From assembly GCA_016712465.1 (NCBI GenBank), contig JADJQZ010000001.1:6448001-6512000 (forward strand): a DNA stretch of 64,000 nt. The letters run 5' to 3'. The DNA comes from Candidatus Obscuribacter sp. (GTDB taxonomy: Bacteria; Cyanobacteriota; Vampirovibrionia; Obscuribacterales; Obscuribacteraceae). The notes below the pieces were generated by a model, which did no database searches, was not told the DNA's origin, and worked only from the letters and a program-made list of their open reading frames with translations. Shown here in pieces: positions 17,114-25,313 of this stretch. The position numbers and the translations under genes are program-made. Position 1 is the first letter of the stretch, and every line of letters begins with the position of its first letter.

Positions 17114-18274
17114 CTAAGGTGAATACTCAAACTTCCTCCAGGACTGAGAAAGTGCTGCTGGCGCCGGGTGAGCCGAATCATAGACGACAAGCACATTGGT
17201 GAGAGGGCGAGAGGGAGATACTTTCACGTCCTTACCCACAGCAAAAGCACGGGATGCCCCGCCGTCTAAATTCATGGCTTCGCTGCAGCCGATGGCTTTC
17301 ATAAGTCGGGCTTCCTGTTCAAGGGAAAGACCATTTATGAAAGTAACCAGATAGAGCTTGTCCTTAGAGGCAGGGTAACCAATAGCCACCCGCGGTCCAA
17401 CCGACAAGACATGGGAATCGGCGAAACCCTCTGCCTTCGCATCAACCTGTGCCACACCGTTTTTTACCAGCCTTGGTCCGCAAGTGAGGGAGAACCAGTG
17501 CTTAGACCAATCCGGTTGACCTTCCAGGCGAGCGGTTTGCATCTCAAGAACATTACCGGCAGTAATGCCCACGGTAGTGCCATAGTTTTCCCACTGACTG
17601 TACTTTAGTGTTTTACCGCCGGAGACCATATTGCCCATGACTCGCTTCTCCTGGTCTTTGCTGAAGAACGTGCCGTTCATCACAACGGCTGCGTTGGCGC
17701 GAGAGACAAAAGAGCGAAAGTCTTCATCGCCGCTGCTGAAACCGGCACAGTTAGCCCGGCTGGCACCGTTCGCCAGAAGAATGCCAACGAAGGCATCAGG
17801 ATCGGTAAGGTCGACGGTAGCTATGTAGAAAGGAGTGCCTAGCAACTTGCGTTTTTCCACCAGAACAGGCTTACCCTTGCCTTTTCGTTTGGCTGAGCGA
17901 CCGGGCGGCAAGTGTATCAGCCTGGCAAAATGCTCGCGTCGACGAGCATCCAAATCGCTGAGGTCTTCCTGAGAAATGGAACTCGTGGATAGTTTCTCAG
18001 GGCTCGGCTCCGGCATTACTATTTCACCGGATGAGTCTCCGCCTGCTTTTGCTGCCTCTGTGGTGACAGTTCCCGGTGATACAGGGCGCTGCGCCTTTAG
18101 AGTGGTATTGGCGGCAGTCTGTGATGCAGCATCCAGCTCAGCCATGTTGTTATAGACCGCCAGAACGTAACCACCCAGGAAGGCAAGAATGACAAACTGG
18201 CCAATTATGGATAGTTCGGCAAGAGTGCCCACAAAAGACTTCGCTCGTGGCTCGGGTTTTTGCTTTTGGGTCAT
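17114..18274 (-). CDS. Phosphodiester glycosidase (NAGPA/DUF2233) domain protein, membrane-anchored
   Basis: About 386 residues from ATG 18274, which has GAGAGG 7 nt upstream. One transmembrane helix (SIIGQFVILAFLGGYVLAVY) follows a short basic N-terminus, then a Ser/Thr/Pro-rich linker to about residue 110. The C-terminal domain matches PF09992, related to the human uncovering enzyme NAGPA: NAAVVMNGTFF, SLTCGPRLVKNG, EAMNLDGGASRAF and RPLTNVLVVY. Such bacterial proteins probably cleave sugar phosphodiesters in the cell envelope; the substrate is unknown. The topology places the domain outside the cytoplasm. Confidence 0.85.
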   Translation of the reverse strand: MTQKQKPEPRAKSFVGTLAELSIIGQFVILAFLGGYVLAVYNNMAELDAASQTAANTTLKAQRPVSPGTVTTEAAKAGGDSSGEIVMPEPSPEKLSTSSISQEDLSDLDARRREHFARLIHLPPGRSAKRKGKGKPVLVEKRKLLGTPFYIATVDLTDPDAFVGILLANGASRANCAGFSSGDEDFRSFVSRANAAVVMNGTFFSKDQEKRVMGNMVSGGKTLKYSQWENYGTTVGITAGNVLEMQTARLEGQPDWSKHWFSLTCGPRLVKNGVAQVDAKAEGFADSHVLSVGPRVAIGYPASKDKLYLVTFINGLSLEQEARLMKAIGCSEAMNLDGGASRAFAVGKDVKVSPSRPLTNVLVVYDSAHPAPAALSQSWRKFEYSP

Positions 18275-18325
18275 CTGTAAACCTCTCGAAGCGGCAACCC
18301 GGGCTAGCAGCAAGCTTTTACAGTT

Positions 18326-18754
18326 TTAGCGCAGTTTTACAAGCTCCTGGCCGGCAGCCAGGTGTCGGCACAGCTTTTCTACGGTCATTGTTTCCAGCAT
18401 ACAGCCCTTTTTGTACAAGACCTTTTCTTTGTTCTTGAGGAGCTTTTCCATAAGGTGGCTGCCTTCGGTAGGGTCGGCCTGCCTGAGCAAGAGCAACAGG
18501 TAAATCTTGCCGGCAGGGGTGGCAGAATTGAGCTTTCCTTTGAGAGTACCGGCATTGACGGAATTAGCCCTGTAGAGGCGATTGAAGCAAAGCCAGAGCT
18601 GGGTTGGCTGATTACTGTCACCGCCTTCACAGTAGATAAGGCTGGGCGCCTGGCTGACAGATTTGAGATCGGACCAGGTATCAGCCAACGCAGCAGGGCA
18701 TAGAAAGCCTGCAAGAAAGAGAAGAATAGCCAGGCTTGATTGAATCAGGTTCAC
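18326..18754 (-). CDS. Small secreted protein of unknown function
   Basis: 142 residues with signal peptide MNLIQSSLAILLFLAGFLCP ending AALA. The mature part has four cysteines (IYCEGG, WLCF, GCMLE, LCRHL), which could form two disulphides, and is otherwise helical with a Leu-rich stretch (KIYLLLLLRQA). No family recognised. It lies 18 bp after dnaN on the same strand and may be read through from it. Confidence 0.7.
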   Translation of the reverse strand: MNLIQSSLAILLFLAGFLCPAALADTWSDLKSVSQAPSLIYCEGGDSNQPTQLWLCFNRLYRANSVNAGTLKGKLNSATPAGKIYLLLLLRQADPTEGSHLMEKLLKNKEKVLYKKGCMLETMTVEKLCRHLAAGQELVKLR

Positions 18755-18772
18755 TATGTTTATGATTTCGGC

Positions 18773-19960
18773 TTACTTAGCTTGCACGGGCATGAGCAAG
18801 TATTTGTAGTTCTCGTCGCCGATACCTTTGATGATGAGCGGCTTGAGAGCGCCTGTCATTTCCAGTTTGACGTCTTCCACACCCAATCTTTGCAGCACAT
18901 CGGTAAGGTAGCGCACGTTAACGGCTACATCGATGCTCTCACCTTCAAGACCGATGGAAACTTCTTCCTGGGCGCGACCGACATCGGGGGTGTTGGCTGA
19001 AATCTGCAACATCTCGGGTTCGAAATGCAGCTTGACCAGGTGGGTGCGGTCGTCGGACATGACGGCAACACGCTCGATAGCCTGCATTACTTCTTCTCTT
19101 TTGAAGCTGACCAGATGGCTGTAGTCTTTCGGGAAGAGAGTTTGATAAGCCGGGTATTCGCCGCTGATCAAACGGGTGGAAAGGAAATGTGTTTCGGTCT
19201 CAAATGTAATTTGACCATTCACAACAGCCAGTCTCACATCTTTCCCATCTTGAGAGTCGAGCACTTTTACAATTTCCGTGCAAGACTTGGCGGGAATGAT
19301 GGCTTTCAGGCTGAGCGGTTTTTCCAGGGTAGCTGTGGCCGACTTAGCTTCACCCTCGGTCTCGGTTTCGCCTTCAGTGCGGCTGGCAGCTGGAACGGCT
19401 ACGTTCAGTTTTTCAAAGCGGTGGGCGAGGCGGGAGCCGTCTGTGGCGGTGCATTCGAAATTGCCGTTCTCAATGACGAGAAAAACACCGCCCAGGATGC
19501 TGGAGGTGTCGAAACTGGCGGCGGCAAAAGCGGTTTGTACAATGCTCTTTCTCAGAACATCAGAAGGCATCAAGACGCCGTCTTTGGAACGAGTTTCAGT
19601 GGTCTTAGGGAAATCATCGGCGGGCAGACCGGTGATGCTGAATTTAGAGCGTTTGCAGGTAACCGTGGTTTCGAAGGTATCTTTGTTGATTTGAAAGGAA
19701 ACCAGGTCGCTGGGTAGCTTGGATACGATTTCGAGCAGTTTCTTACCAGGCAAGGTGATGGCACCTGGTGTGTAGACAACAGCCGAGGCTTTGGTTTCAA
19801 TGGTCAAATCGAGGTCTGTTCCGTGAAACTTGACGGCAGTCTCGTCGACACTCTCAATGAGCACGTTGCTGAGAATCGGTTGAACAACACGAGTGGCAAG
19901 GGCGCTTGTCACATCTTTTAGGGCTTTGACCAGGACATCTTTTTGGACTGCAAAGTGCAT
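18773..19960 (-). CDS. dnaN: DNA polymerase III sliding clamp (beta subunit)
   Basis: 395 residues; the family is usually about 370. The homodimeric ring tethers DNA polymerase III to DNA and binds clamp-binding peptides. Clear landmarks: start MHFAVQKDVLVKALKDV, PILSNVLIE, LPGKKLLEIVSKLP, FSITGLPADDFP, LGGVFLVIE, ATDGSRLA, LISGEYPAYQTLFP and the C-terminus KYLLMPVQA. Extra length comes from a Glu/Thr-rich insert at about residues 193-208 in the middle domain. It follows dnaA on the same strand, separated by the DnaA-box region, as in the classic dnaA-dnaN order. Confidence 0.97.
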   Translation of the reverse strand: MHFAVQKDVLVKALKDVTSALATRVVQPILSNVLIESVDETAVKFHGTDLDLTIETKASAVVYTPGAITLPGKKLLEIVSKLPSDLVSFQINKDTFETTVTCKRSKFSITGLPADDFPKTTETRSKDGVLMPSDVLRKSIVQTAFAAASFDTSSILGGVFLVIENGNFECTATDGSRLAHRFEKLNVAVPAASRTEGETETEGEAKSATATLEKPLSLKAIIPAKSCTEIVKVLDSQDGKDVRLAVVNGQITFETETHFLSTRLISGEYPAYQTLFPKDYSHLVSFKREEVMQAIERVAVMSDDRTHLVKLHFEPEMLQISANTPDVGRAQEEVSIGLEGESIDVAVNVRYLTDVLQRLGVEDVKLEMTGALKPLIIKGIGDENYKYLLMPVQAK

Positions 19961-20253
19961 TTTGTAACCTCGAAATCTAAAGAGTGCATCCCGTCAAGCT
20001 CGATAGTTCTTCCGCAATTTACCTGCCTGTTTAGCCGGTCAAACTGACTTTGAACGAAGCGCCTTGGGACCAGGGGTATTCTATGTATATATAAAGGAGT
20101 GGTTTTCCATGTCGCCGATTGCTCTATTGGAAATCTTCCTTTGTCTATCTCCCCGTGCCTTAAAGGTTACCGTCACTGGGCAATTATTTCAACGCCCTTT
20201 GAATGGTTTTTGGCAACCTGAGCCATCTTTAGCATTTCTACTCTTGTTAGTTC

Positions 20254-20456
20254 AATAAATTTAGTTATATAGAAGTAGGAGGGGAAGCCAATTTTTGTAG
20301 ATAAGCCCTGAAAGGCAAACTCTGTTTGAAGATCCCCTGTAGAAAACTTGTCGGTGGGATGTGTATAAGGAAAAGCTGTATATACGCCAAGGGGTGGGAT
20401 TTACACAACGGGCTTACAAGCAACAAACAAGTTTTGCACAAGTTTTCTACAGGCAG
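20254..20456 (+). other. Probable replication origin (oriC) between dnaA and dnaN
   Basis: The 496-bp space between dnaN and dnaA holds no gene. Its dnaA-proximal part has an AT-rich stretch (20254-20275) and at least five DnaA-box-like 9-mers. On the minus strand: TTATCTACA (20296-20304), TTTTCTACA (20338-20346) and a perfect TTATACACA (20360-20368). On the plus strand: TTTTGCACA (20432-20440) and TTTTCTACA (20443-20451). The last ends 6 bp from the dnaA stop. The two sets point toward each other. Box cluster plus dnaA-dnaN-rpmH context supports oriC, but I could not test strand-skew reversal. Confidence 0.75.
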
Positions 20457-21998
20457 TTAATCTGCCAACTGGCCCTGGATTTGCTTCACGGCCTGCGCTA
20501 GATTGGGGTCTTTGGGCAATGCCTCTTTGATTCTAGAGTGCGCATATAGAGCAGATGTATGTTTGCGGTTGCCAAAAGCTTCTCCGATTCTTGGAAAGCT
20601 CATCTTGATTAGCTCGTGGGCCAGATACATGGCAACGTGTCTTGGCAAAGCCAGGTCTTGACTGCGTTTGGCTGAGCGCAATTCACTCGGTTCAACTCTG
20701 AAATGGGCTGCAACCGTTTGAATGATGCGGTCGGCGGTGATTGTCACCTTGGGCTTGTTACCGGGCACTGTAGGCTGCAGCATGCCTGCCAGAGAAGTGA
20801 TTGATAAGGCTTCTCCGGTAAGACTGCAATAGGCATTGGCACGAATCAAAGCACCTTCCAGTTCTCTGATGTTGCTTGTGAATACTGTGGCAATGTATTC
20901 AAGGGCTTCATCGTCGATGCGCATGTTCTCGGCTTCGCACTTCTTGCGCAAGATAGCCACGCGGGTTTCCAGGTCCGGTGCCTGAATATCGGCAATGAGA
21001 CCCCACTCAAAGCGGCTGCGCAGGCGCTCTTCCAGGTGCGAAATGGCTTTGGGCGGTCGGTCGGATGACAGCACTATCTGGCGACCGGAGTCACGCAGGG
21101 CATTGAATGTGTGGAAGAACTCTTCCTGGGTGCTCTCTTTGCCTTGCAGGAACTGAATGTCGTCCACCAGGAGCACGTCTACCTGGCGGTAACGCTTGCG
21201 GAAGTCGGACATGCGGTCGTCGCGAATGGAGTTGATAAGCTCGTTGGTGAATTTCTCGCAGCTTATATAGCGCACGGAAGCATTGGGGGTGTGGCGCAGA
21301 ATCTCATGACCGATGGCGTGCATTATGTGGGTTTTGCCCAGTCCTACTCCTCCATATATAAAGAGGGGGTTGTAGGCCTGACCGGGTCGCTGGGCCACAG
21401 CCAGGGCGGCCGAGTGGCTGAAACGGTTGTGAGCACCGACTACGAAAGTTTCAAACAGGTATTTGGCATTGAGATTACTGCGGGCTGTCAGCACCGAATC
21501 AGGCAGGCGAGCACTGGTGCTCACCGGTTGCTGGTTGTTGGTAGCCCAGGGCGGGCTCGATTGGTTGCCGAGCAGATGGTGACCGTTATGACCGTGTCCG
21601 CTGTTGCTGTTTCCTAGATAGTGATTGGCTTGAGAATCATGCTGGGCGGTATTATTCGGTTCGTCGCTGATACTGGCTATGGTGGCAGTATAGGTTTCCG
21701 ATTTGACGGAAGCGTCCACCACTACTCTGATTGCGACGTTTTCTCCAGTAACCTGCGAAATGGCGTCACAGACTGAGTCTACATAGTTATTGGTGAACAT
21801 GCCGCGCATGAATTCATTGCTGACGGCAATGGTAGCCTGACCCTGGCTGAATTCTATTAGCTGCGCCGGTCTGATCCAACTCTCAAAACTGGGCTGGCTG
21901 AGCTTCTTCTCCAGTATGACTCGCGCCTCGCTCCATATATCTTTGTTTGACTTGAGGAGGCGTACATCATCGTTATTGGAGTTTGTCATTAGCGGCAC
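20457..21998 (-). CDS. dnaA: Chromosomal replication initiator DnaA
   Basis: 513 residues with all four domains: domain I (IWSEARVILEKKLSQPSFES), a His/Asn/Gln-rich linker domain II (about 110-165), AAA+ domain III with Walker A GGVGLGKTH and Walker B VDVLLVDDIQFLQG plus sensor RLRSRFEWGL, and DNA-binding domain IV (LALPRHVAMYLAHELIKMSF). The DnaA signature normally read G-G/x-R-D-H-T-T-V is GNRKHTSAL here (about residues 476-484), with Lys in place of the Asp that contacts box bases in E. coli. The frame begins GTG CCG CTA ATG; ATG 21989 is the alternative. Divergent from rpmH. Confidence 0.97.
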   Translation of the reverse strand: MPLMTNSNNDDVRLLKSNKDIWSEARVILEKKLSQPSFESWIRPAQLIEFSQGQATIAVSNEFMRGMFTNNYVDSVCDAISQVTGENVAIRVVVDASVKSETYTATIASISDEPNNTAQHDSQANHYLGNSNSGHGHNGHHLLGNQSSPPWATNNQQPVSTSARLPDSVLTARSNLNAKYLFETFVVGAHNRFSHSAALAVAQRPGQAYNPLFIYGGVGLGKTHIMHAIGHEILRHTPNASVRYISCEKFTNELINSIRDDRMSDFRKRYRQVDVLLVDDIQFLQGKESTQEEFFHTFNALRDSGRQIVLSSDRPPKAISHLEERLRSRFEWGLIADIQAPDLETRVAILRKKCEAENMRIDDEALEYIATVFTSNIRELEGALIRANAYCSLTGEALSITSLAGMLQPTVPGNKPKVTITADRIIQTVAAHFRVEPSELRSAKRSQDLALPRHVAMYLAHELIKMSFPRIGEAFGNRKHTSALYAHSRIKEALPKDPNLAQAVKQIQGQLAD

Positions 21999-22269
21999 AG
22001 GTCCTAGGTGGTAATTGGCTAAGATAGCCTTGTGATCAGGGCGAATTCAAGTTACCAGATAACATTTCGAGAGCAGATTTTCAGATCTTTCACTTGTAGT
22101 AAGAGACCCAACAAAATTCCCGACCCTTTGCCTCGATAAATCAGGGACAAGCAAATAGCCCAGCAAGATTGCCGAGCCAAAAGTGAACCCTAACTCACCT
22201 GAATGGTCTCTAAGTGAGGAATTATTCGTAAATTTTTAGTCCGCCTTCAGGGCAGACGTCTCGAAGTAT

Positions 22270-22320
22270 TTGCAATAGATGATAGCATAGCTATTCTTTC
22301 GATAGAACGAGATAGAACGC
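22270..22320 (+). promoter_or_regulatory. Possible rpmH operon promoter and 10-bp tandem repeat
   Basis: In the 365-bp space between dnaA and rpmH, TTGCAA (22270-22275), 16 bp and TATTCT (22292-22297) form a weak sigma70-like promoter. Immediately downstream is a tandem repeat, GATAGAACGA then GATAGAACGC (22301-22320). The remainder of this space has AT-rich patches but no DnaA box matching TTATNCACA that I could find. Confidence 0.35.
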
Positions 22321-22363
22321 CAAAAAATTTTTACTTGAATTCAGGTCAGGAGTTAGTTAGGTC

Positions 22364-22498
22364 ATGAAAAGAACACTGAGAGGCTCAATCAGCAAAGCCA
22401 AGAAAGGTAGCGGTTTCCTTAAAAGAATGTCCACGAAATCCGGACAAAAGGTAATCAAAGCTCGTCGCGCTAAAGGCCGTTATCGCCTTTCCGTCTAA
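22364..22498 (+). CDS. rpmH: Ribosomal protein bL34
   Basis: 44 codons translating to MKRTLRGSISKAKKGSGFLK followed by RMSTKSGQKVIKARRAKGRY and RLSV. This is a full-length bL34 of the large ribosomal subunit: the start (K-R-T), the G-F-x-x-R-M-x-T-x-x-G-x-x-V-I-x-x-R-R-A-K-G-R-x-x-L pattern and the size all match. The usual KRT(Y/W)QP opening is altered to KRTLRGS. First gene of the rpmH-rnpA-yidD-yidC-jag cluster. AGGTCAGGAG lies upstream. Confidence 0.97.
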   Translation: MKRTLRGSISKAKKGSGFLKRMSTKSGQKVIKARRAKGRYRLSV

Positions 22499-22507
22499 GA
22501 GCTTGGG

Positions 22508-23038
22508 ATGCTTCCCACTGCTGAACGCGCCCGCAAGTCAAGCGTATTCACCCGTGCTTACACCGCCAGGCGTTCGGTGTCTTCAGGTTGTTTGACTCTA
22601 TATGTATTGCACCGCTTTACTCCCAGGAGACTGGCTAAGGCAAAGGGCGGCGCACAAGCAGTTGGTGCGGCAAAAGCTCTGAACTCGGTCTCAGGGGCAT
22701 CGGCCGGGCAAGCCAGCCAGCCCGAACAAGTCAGGGCTGCTGCGGCAGGCATCACCATATCCGGACAAATCAGGCTTCTAGTAGGCTTTTCAATAGCTAA
22801 GAAAGTGCTTAAGAGTGCCTGCAAGCGTAACCGCTGCAAGCGCAGGGCGAGAGAAGCCTACAGAGCCGTCAGAAGCGAGGCGGCTCTTGTGAAAGAACTT
22901 TCGGAAGGTCTCAGCAACTGGTACGCTCTCGTTTTTGTTATCAGTCCCGATGCGCTTAAGGTAACCTTTGAAGAGTTGAAGGCAGCAGTGCGAGACTGTC
23001 TTACAAAAGCAAACAAGAAGTTTGGTCGCCCTAACTGA
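22508..23038 (+). CDS. rnpA: Ribonuclease P protein component with internal insert
   Basis: 176 residues, against about 110-130 usually. It assists the RNase P RNA in trimming tRNA 5' leaders. Start MLPTAERARKSSVFTRAYTA and first strand CLTLYVL (28-34) are normal; so is RLLVGFSIAKKVLKSACKRN then RCKRRAREAYRAVR (89-122), which carries the 'RNR' basic motif. Between them, about residues 40-86 form an Ala/Gly/Ser/Gln-rich low-complexity segment absent from ordinary RnpA. The rest of the fold (NWYALVFVISPDALKVTFEE) is intact, so the protein should be functional. It starts 9 bp after rpmH. Confidence 0.93.
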   Translation: MLPTAERARKSSVFTRAYTARRSVSSGCLTLYVLHRFTPRRLAKAKGGAQAVGAAKALNSVSGASAGQASQPEQVRAAAAGITISGQIRLLVGFSIAKKVLKSACKRNRCKRRAREAYRAVRSEAALVKELSEGLSNWYALVFVISPDALKVTFEELKAAVRDCLTKANKKFGRPN

Positions 23039-23133
23039 CCTGAAGGCAGCACCAACAATCGTTACAGAGAGCCAACTTTCGACTATAACTATAGTGATCG
23101 AGCTGGAGAGCCGAACCCGAGCAACATTCAGTA

Positions 23134-23445
23134 ATGAAGTACCTGACCAATACCGCTATTTTCAAACAAGACAATAAGAAGATTGGCTTAATGTCAAGGG
23201 TGGCGCTCGTTCTTATCTGGCTTTTCCAGCAGACTCGTATTTTGAGACAGCCATCATGCAGGTTTTATCCATCCTGTTCACAATATACTGCTGACAGTAT
23301 GAAGCGCTTCGGCTTTCTGAAGGGTTTGGTGCTGGGCACAGTTCGTCTGGCCAAATGTCATCCATGGCACGACGGTGGGGTGGATGACGTACCGGAAAGC
23401 TTCGAACCACTGAAAATGCTTAGTGGCCATGCCGGTACAAGGTAG
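23134..23445 (+). CDS. yidD: Membrane protein insertion efficiency factor YidD
   Basis: 103 residues. Hydrophobic/amphipathic N-terminal helix SRVALVLIWLFQQTRIL, then the family motif CRFYPSCSQYTADSMKRFGF and LAKCHPWHDGGVDDVPESF. YidD sits at the inner face of the membrane and aids YidC-dependent insertion. Position between rnpA and yidC is the canonical one. The first 19 residues before MSRVALV are unusual for the family, so ATG 23191 could be the real start. Confidence 0.95.
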   Translation: MKYLTNTAIFKQDNKKIGLMSRVALVLIWLFQQTRILRQPSCRFYPSCSQYTADSMKRFGFLKGLVLGTVRLAKCHPWHDGGVDDVPESFEPLKMLSGHAGTR

Positions 23446-23465
23446 TTATCTGAGGTAACCTGAGA

Positions 23466-24707
23466 GTGGACTTTATTACATACCAGTTGATGATTCCTTT
23501 TATGCAGATGGTCGTAAAAGAGACTCATAGCTATGGACTGGCTATTATCCTGCTCACTCTGGCGGTGAGAGCTCTGGTCTGGCCTCTGGTTTCCAAATCA
23601 ACCAAGAACATGCAGCGCATGGGCAAATTGTCTCCCATGCTCAAGGAGCTGCAAGAGCGTTATAAAGACGACCAGGAAATGCTCCAGCGCAAAATGATGG
23701 AGTTCTGGACCGTCAATAAGGTAAATCCCATGAGCGGCTGCTGGCCTATGCTGGTTCAGCTTCCTATTCTTTTCGCTCTCTTCGGTACTTTCAACGGCCC
23801 GCCCTTCAGCGATCATGCTATCGACGTACCTGTGAAAGTGGTTGAAGCAAAAGACATCTCCAAGCGTAATCATAAAGAAGTATCCGGCGCCAACTGCCCT
23901 TATGTCAGTCACGATGGGCTGGTGGCCAAGCTGATAGTTTTCCCCGGTGAGACCACCACTGTTGAGGGCGACAAAGTAGATTTTGCCACCCGTGCTGTAG
24001 AAGGTAAGTTGCCCACCGATTTTAAAGTAAAGTGGCTAGTGCAGCAGGGTAGCACCCCCGCCAAAGCTGAAGATGCCGTTATCGACCAGGAAGGGCATGC
24101 CACATTCTTCAAAAAAGGCGATTACCGCGTTGAAGCTATTGTGGAAGGCGTAGCCAAAAACGATTCATTTCTCTTTATCAATTCTCTCGGCAAAAAGGCT
24201 ACCGGACTTGATTTGATCAAACCGGAGAACCTCGACCTGGTGGCTTTGATTGTACTCTTTGGTGTGACGATGTTCCTGTCGTCCAAGCTGACTATGACTG
24301 CTCCCAAAGATCCCAAACAGATGGACGAGCAGCAGAAAATGCAGGCTGACACAGCCAAAATGATGCCTATCGCCATGACGGCTACCTTCTTCATCATTCC
24401 GCTTCCCGCCGGCGTCTACCTCTACATGCTCGTTTCGAGCGTGGTACAAACCTTACAGACCTGGCTCATCATGCGGCAACCGGCTCCCGATCTGATAGAT
24501 CCGGATGCTGCCAATAAGAAAGGCTCCGGACCTAAATCCGGCAACCCCAAAGTTATCGATATCGGCTCGGCTCCTGCAAACGGCAAGAACAACGGTTCTA
24601 ACTCCGACAACGGTGCCAAACTCAAATTCGATCCGGATCAACTGGCTGACCGCAAGGAAGGCGAGACTGTGGAAAAGGGCAAGTCCAAGAAGAAAAAGAA
24701 GAAGTAA
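23466..24707 (+). CDS. yidC: Membrane protein insertase YidC (Oxa1 family)
   Basis: 413 residues, started at GTG 23466 (MDFITYQLMIPFMQMVV). It lacks the N-terminal helix and P1 domain of E. coli YidC and starts directly at the conserved core: helix YGLAIILLTLAVRALVWPL with the groove Arg (R35), the cytoplasmic coiled-coil hairpin (45-85), then NPMSGCWPMLVQLPILFALF. About residues 116-256 form an extracytoplasmic insert whose later half (LIVFPGETTTVEGDKVDFAT ... GDYRVEAIVEG) looks Ig-like. Two more core helix regions follow (LDLVALIVLFGVTMFL, MPIAMTATFFIIPLPAGVYL), and the tail is Lys-rich, as in insertases that bind ribosomes. I recall a similar insert in cyanobacterial YidC. Confidence 0.95.
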   Translation: MDFITYQLMIPFMQMVVKETHSYGLAIILLTLAVRALVWPLVSKSTKNMQRMGKLSPMLKELQERYKDDQEMLQRKMMEFWTVNKVNPMSGCWPMLVQLPILFALFGTFNGPPFSDHAIDVPVKVVEAKDISKRNHKEVSGANCPYVSHDGLVAKLIVFPGETTTVEGDKVDFATRAVEGKLPTDFKVKWLVQQGSTPAKAEDAVIDQEGHATFFKKGDYRVEAIVEGVAKNDSFLFINSLGKKATGLDLIKPENLDLVALIVLFGVTMFLSSKLTMTAPKDPKQMDEQQKMQADTAKMMPIAMTATFFIIPLPAGVYLYMLVSSVVQTLQTWLIMRQPAPDLIDPDAANKKGSGPKSGNPKVIDIGSAPANGKNNGSNSDNGAKLKFDPDQLADRKEGETVEKGKSKKKKKK

Positions 24708-24710
24708 ACT

Positions 24711-25280
24711 ATGAATCTAAGCCAATTTGACGACAATGCTAGGAGCTACCTGGAAAAGATTCTCGCTATCCTGGATATCGAAGCCGAGGTAGTGCAGGAA
24801 GATGTGGATGACACCACAACTTGCTATCGTATCGATTGCAAGTCTGATGACGCCCGCATTCTAATTGGAAAAAACGGCGCCACACTGGAATCTCTACAGT
24901 TCGTCGTTCGTCAGATGGTGAAGAGCCAGACTCTTGATAGAAGCCATTTCATTGTGGATGTATGCGACTATCGCGGCAGGCGCCGTCGCACTCTCGAAGA
25001 TCAAGCCAAGCGCGGCGCGGTAGCCGTATTGAACGGTGATTCTGAGCGCTTTCCGCTTGTACCGATGTCGGCTTACGATCGTCGCCTGGTGCACAACTAC
25101 CTGCAAGAGAATTTTCCGGAACTGGCCTCTGAGAGCGAAGGCGACGGCGAAGGACGCCACATTGTCATAAGCTTCAAAGGCTTGCCCAACGGCGGCAACG
25201 GCGCTCATCACGACGGCGGCGATGAAGACGATGACTACGTTCCGGCTGAAGAAGACGAAGCGGAAGAAGGCGAAAGCTAA
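24711..25280 (+). CDS. jag: RNA-binding protein KhpB/Jag (KH-R3H)
   Basis: 189 residues, starting 3 nt after yidC. A type II KH domain is visible (YRIDCKSDDARILIGKNGAT with the GKNG loop, LESLQFVVRQMVK), followed by an R3H domain (KRGAVAVLNGDSERFPLVPM, YDRRLVHNYLQENFPEL with the R-x-x-x-H pair) and a strongly acidic tail (DEDDDYVPAEEDEAEEGES). The N-terminal Jag-N domain is missing, as in short KhpB forms. KhpB with KhpA binds many small RNAs and influences cell division and envelope growth in Firmicutes; here the role is inferred by homology. Confidence 0.93.
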   Translation: MNLSQFDDNARSYLEKILAILDIEAEVVQEDVDDTTTCYRIDCKSDDARILIGKNGATLESLQFVVRQMVKSQTLDRSHFIVDVCDYRGRRRRTLEDQAKRGAVAVLNGDSERFPLVPMSAYDRRLVHNYLQENFPELASESEGDGEGRHIVISFKGLPNGGNGAHHDGGDEDDDYVPAEEDEAEEGES

Positions 25281-25284
25281 GACT

Positions 25285-25304
25285 AAGCCTGTAAGTTCAG
25301 GCTT
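25285..25304 (+). terminator. Hairpin between convergent jag and ureohydrolase genes
   Basis: AAGCCTG (25285-25291), loop TAAGTT, CAGGCTT (25298-25304): a 7-bp perfect stem placed between two convergent stops. The T-runs on either side are short, so it would be a modest bidirectional terminator. Confidence 0.45.
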
Positions 25305-25313
25305 GCAGTTCCC

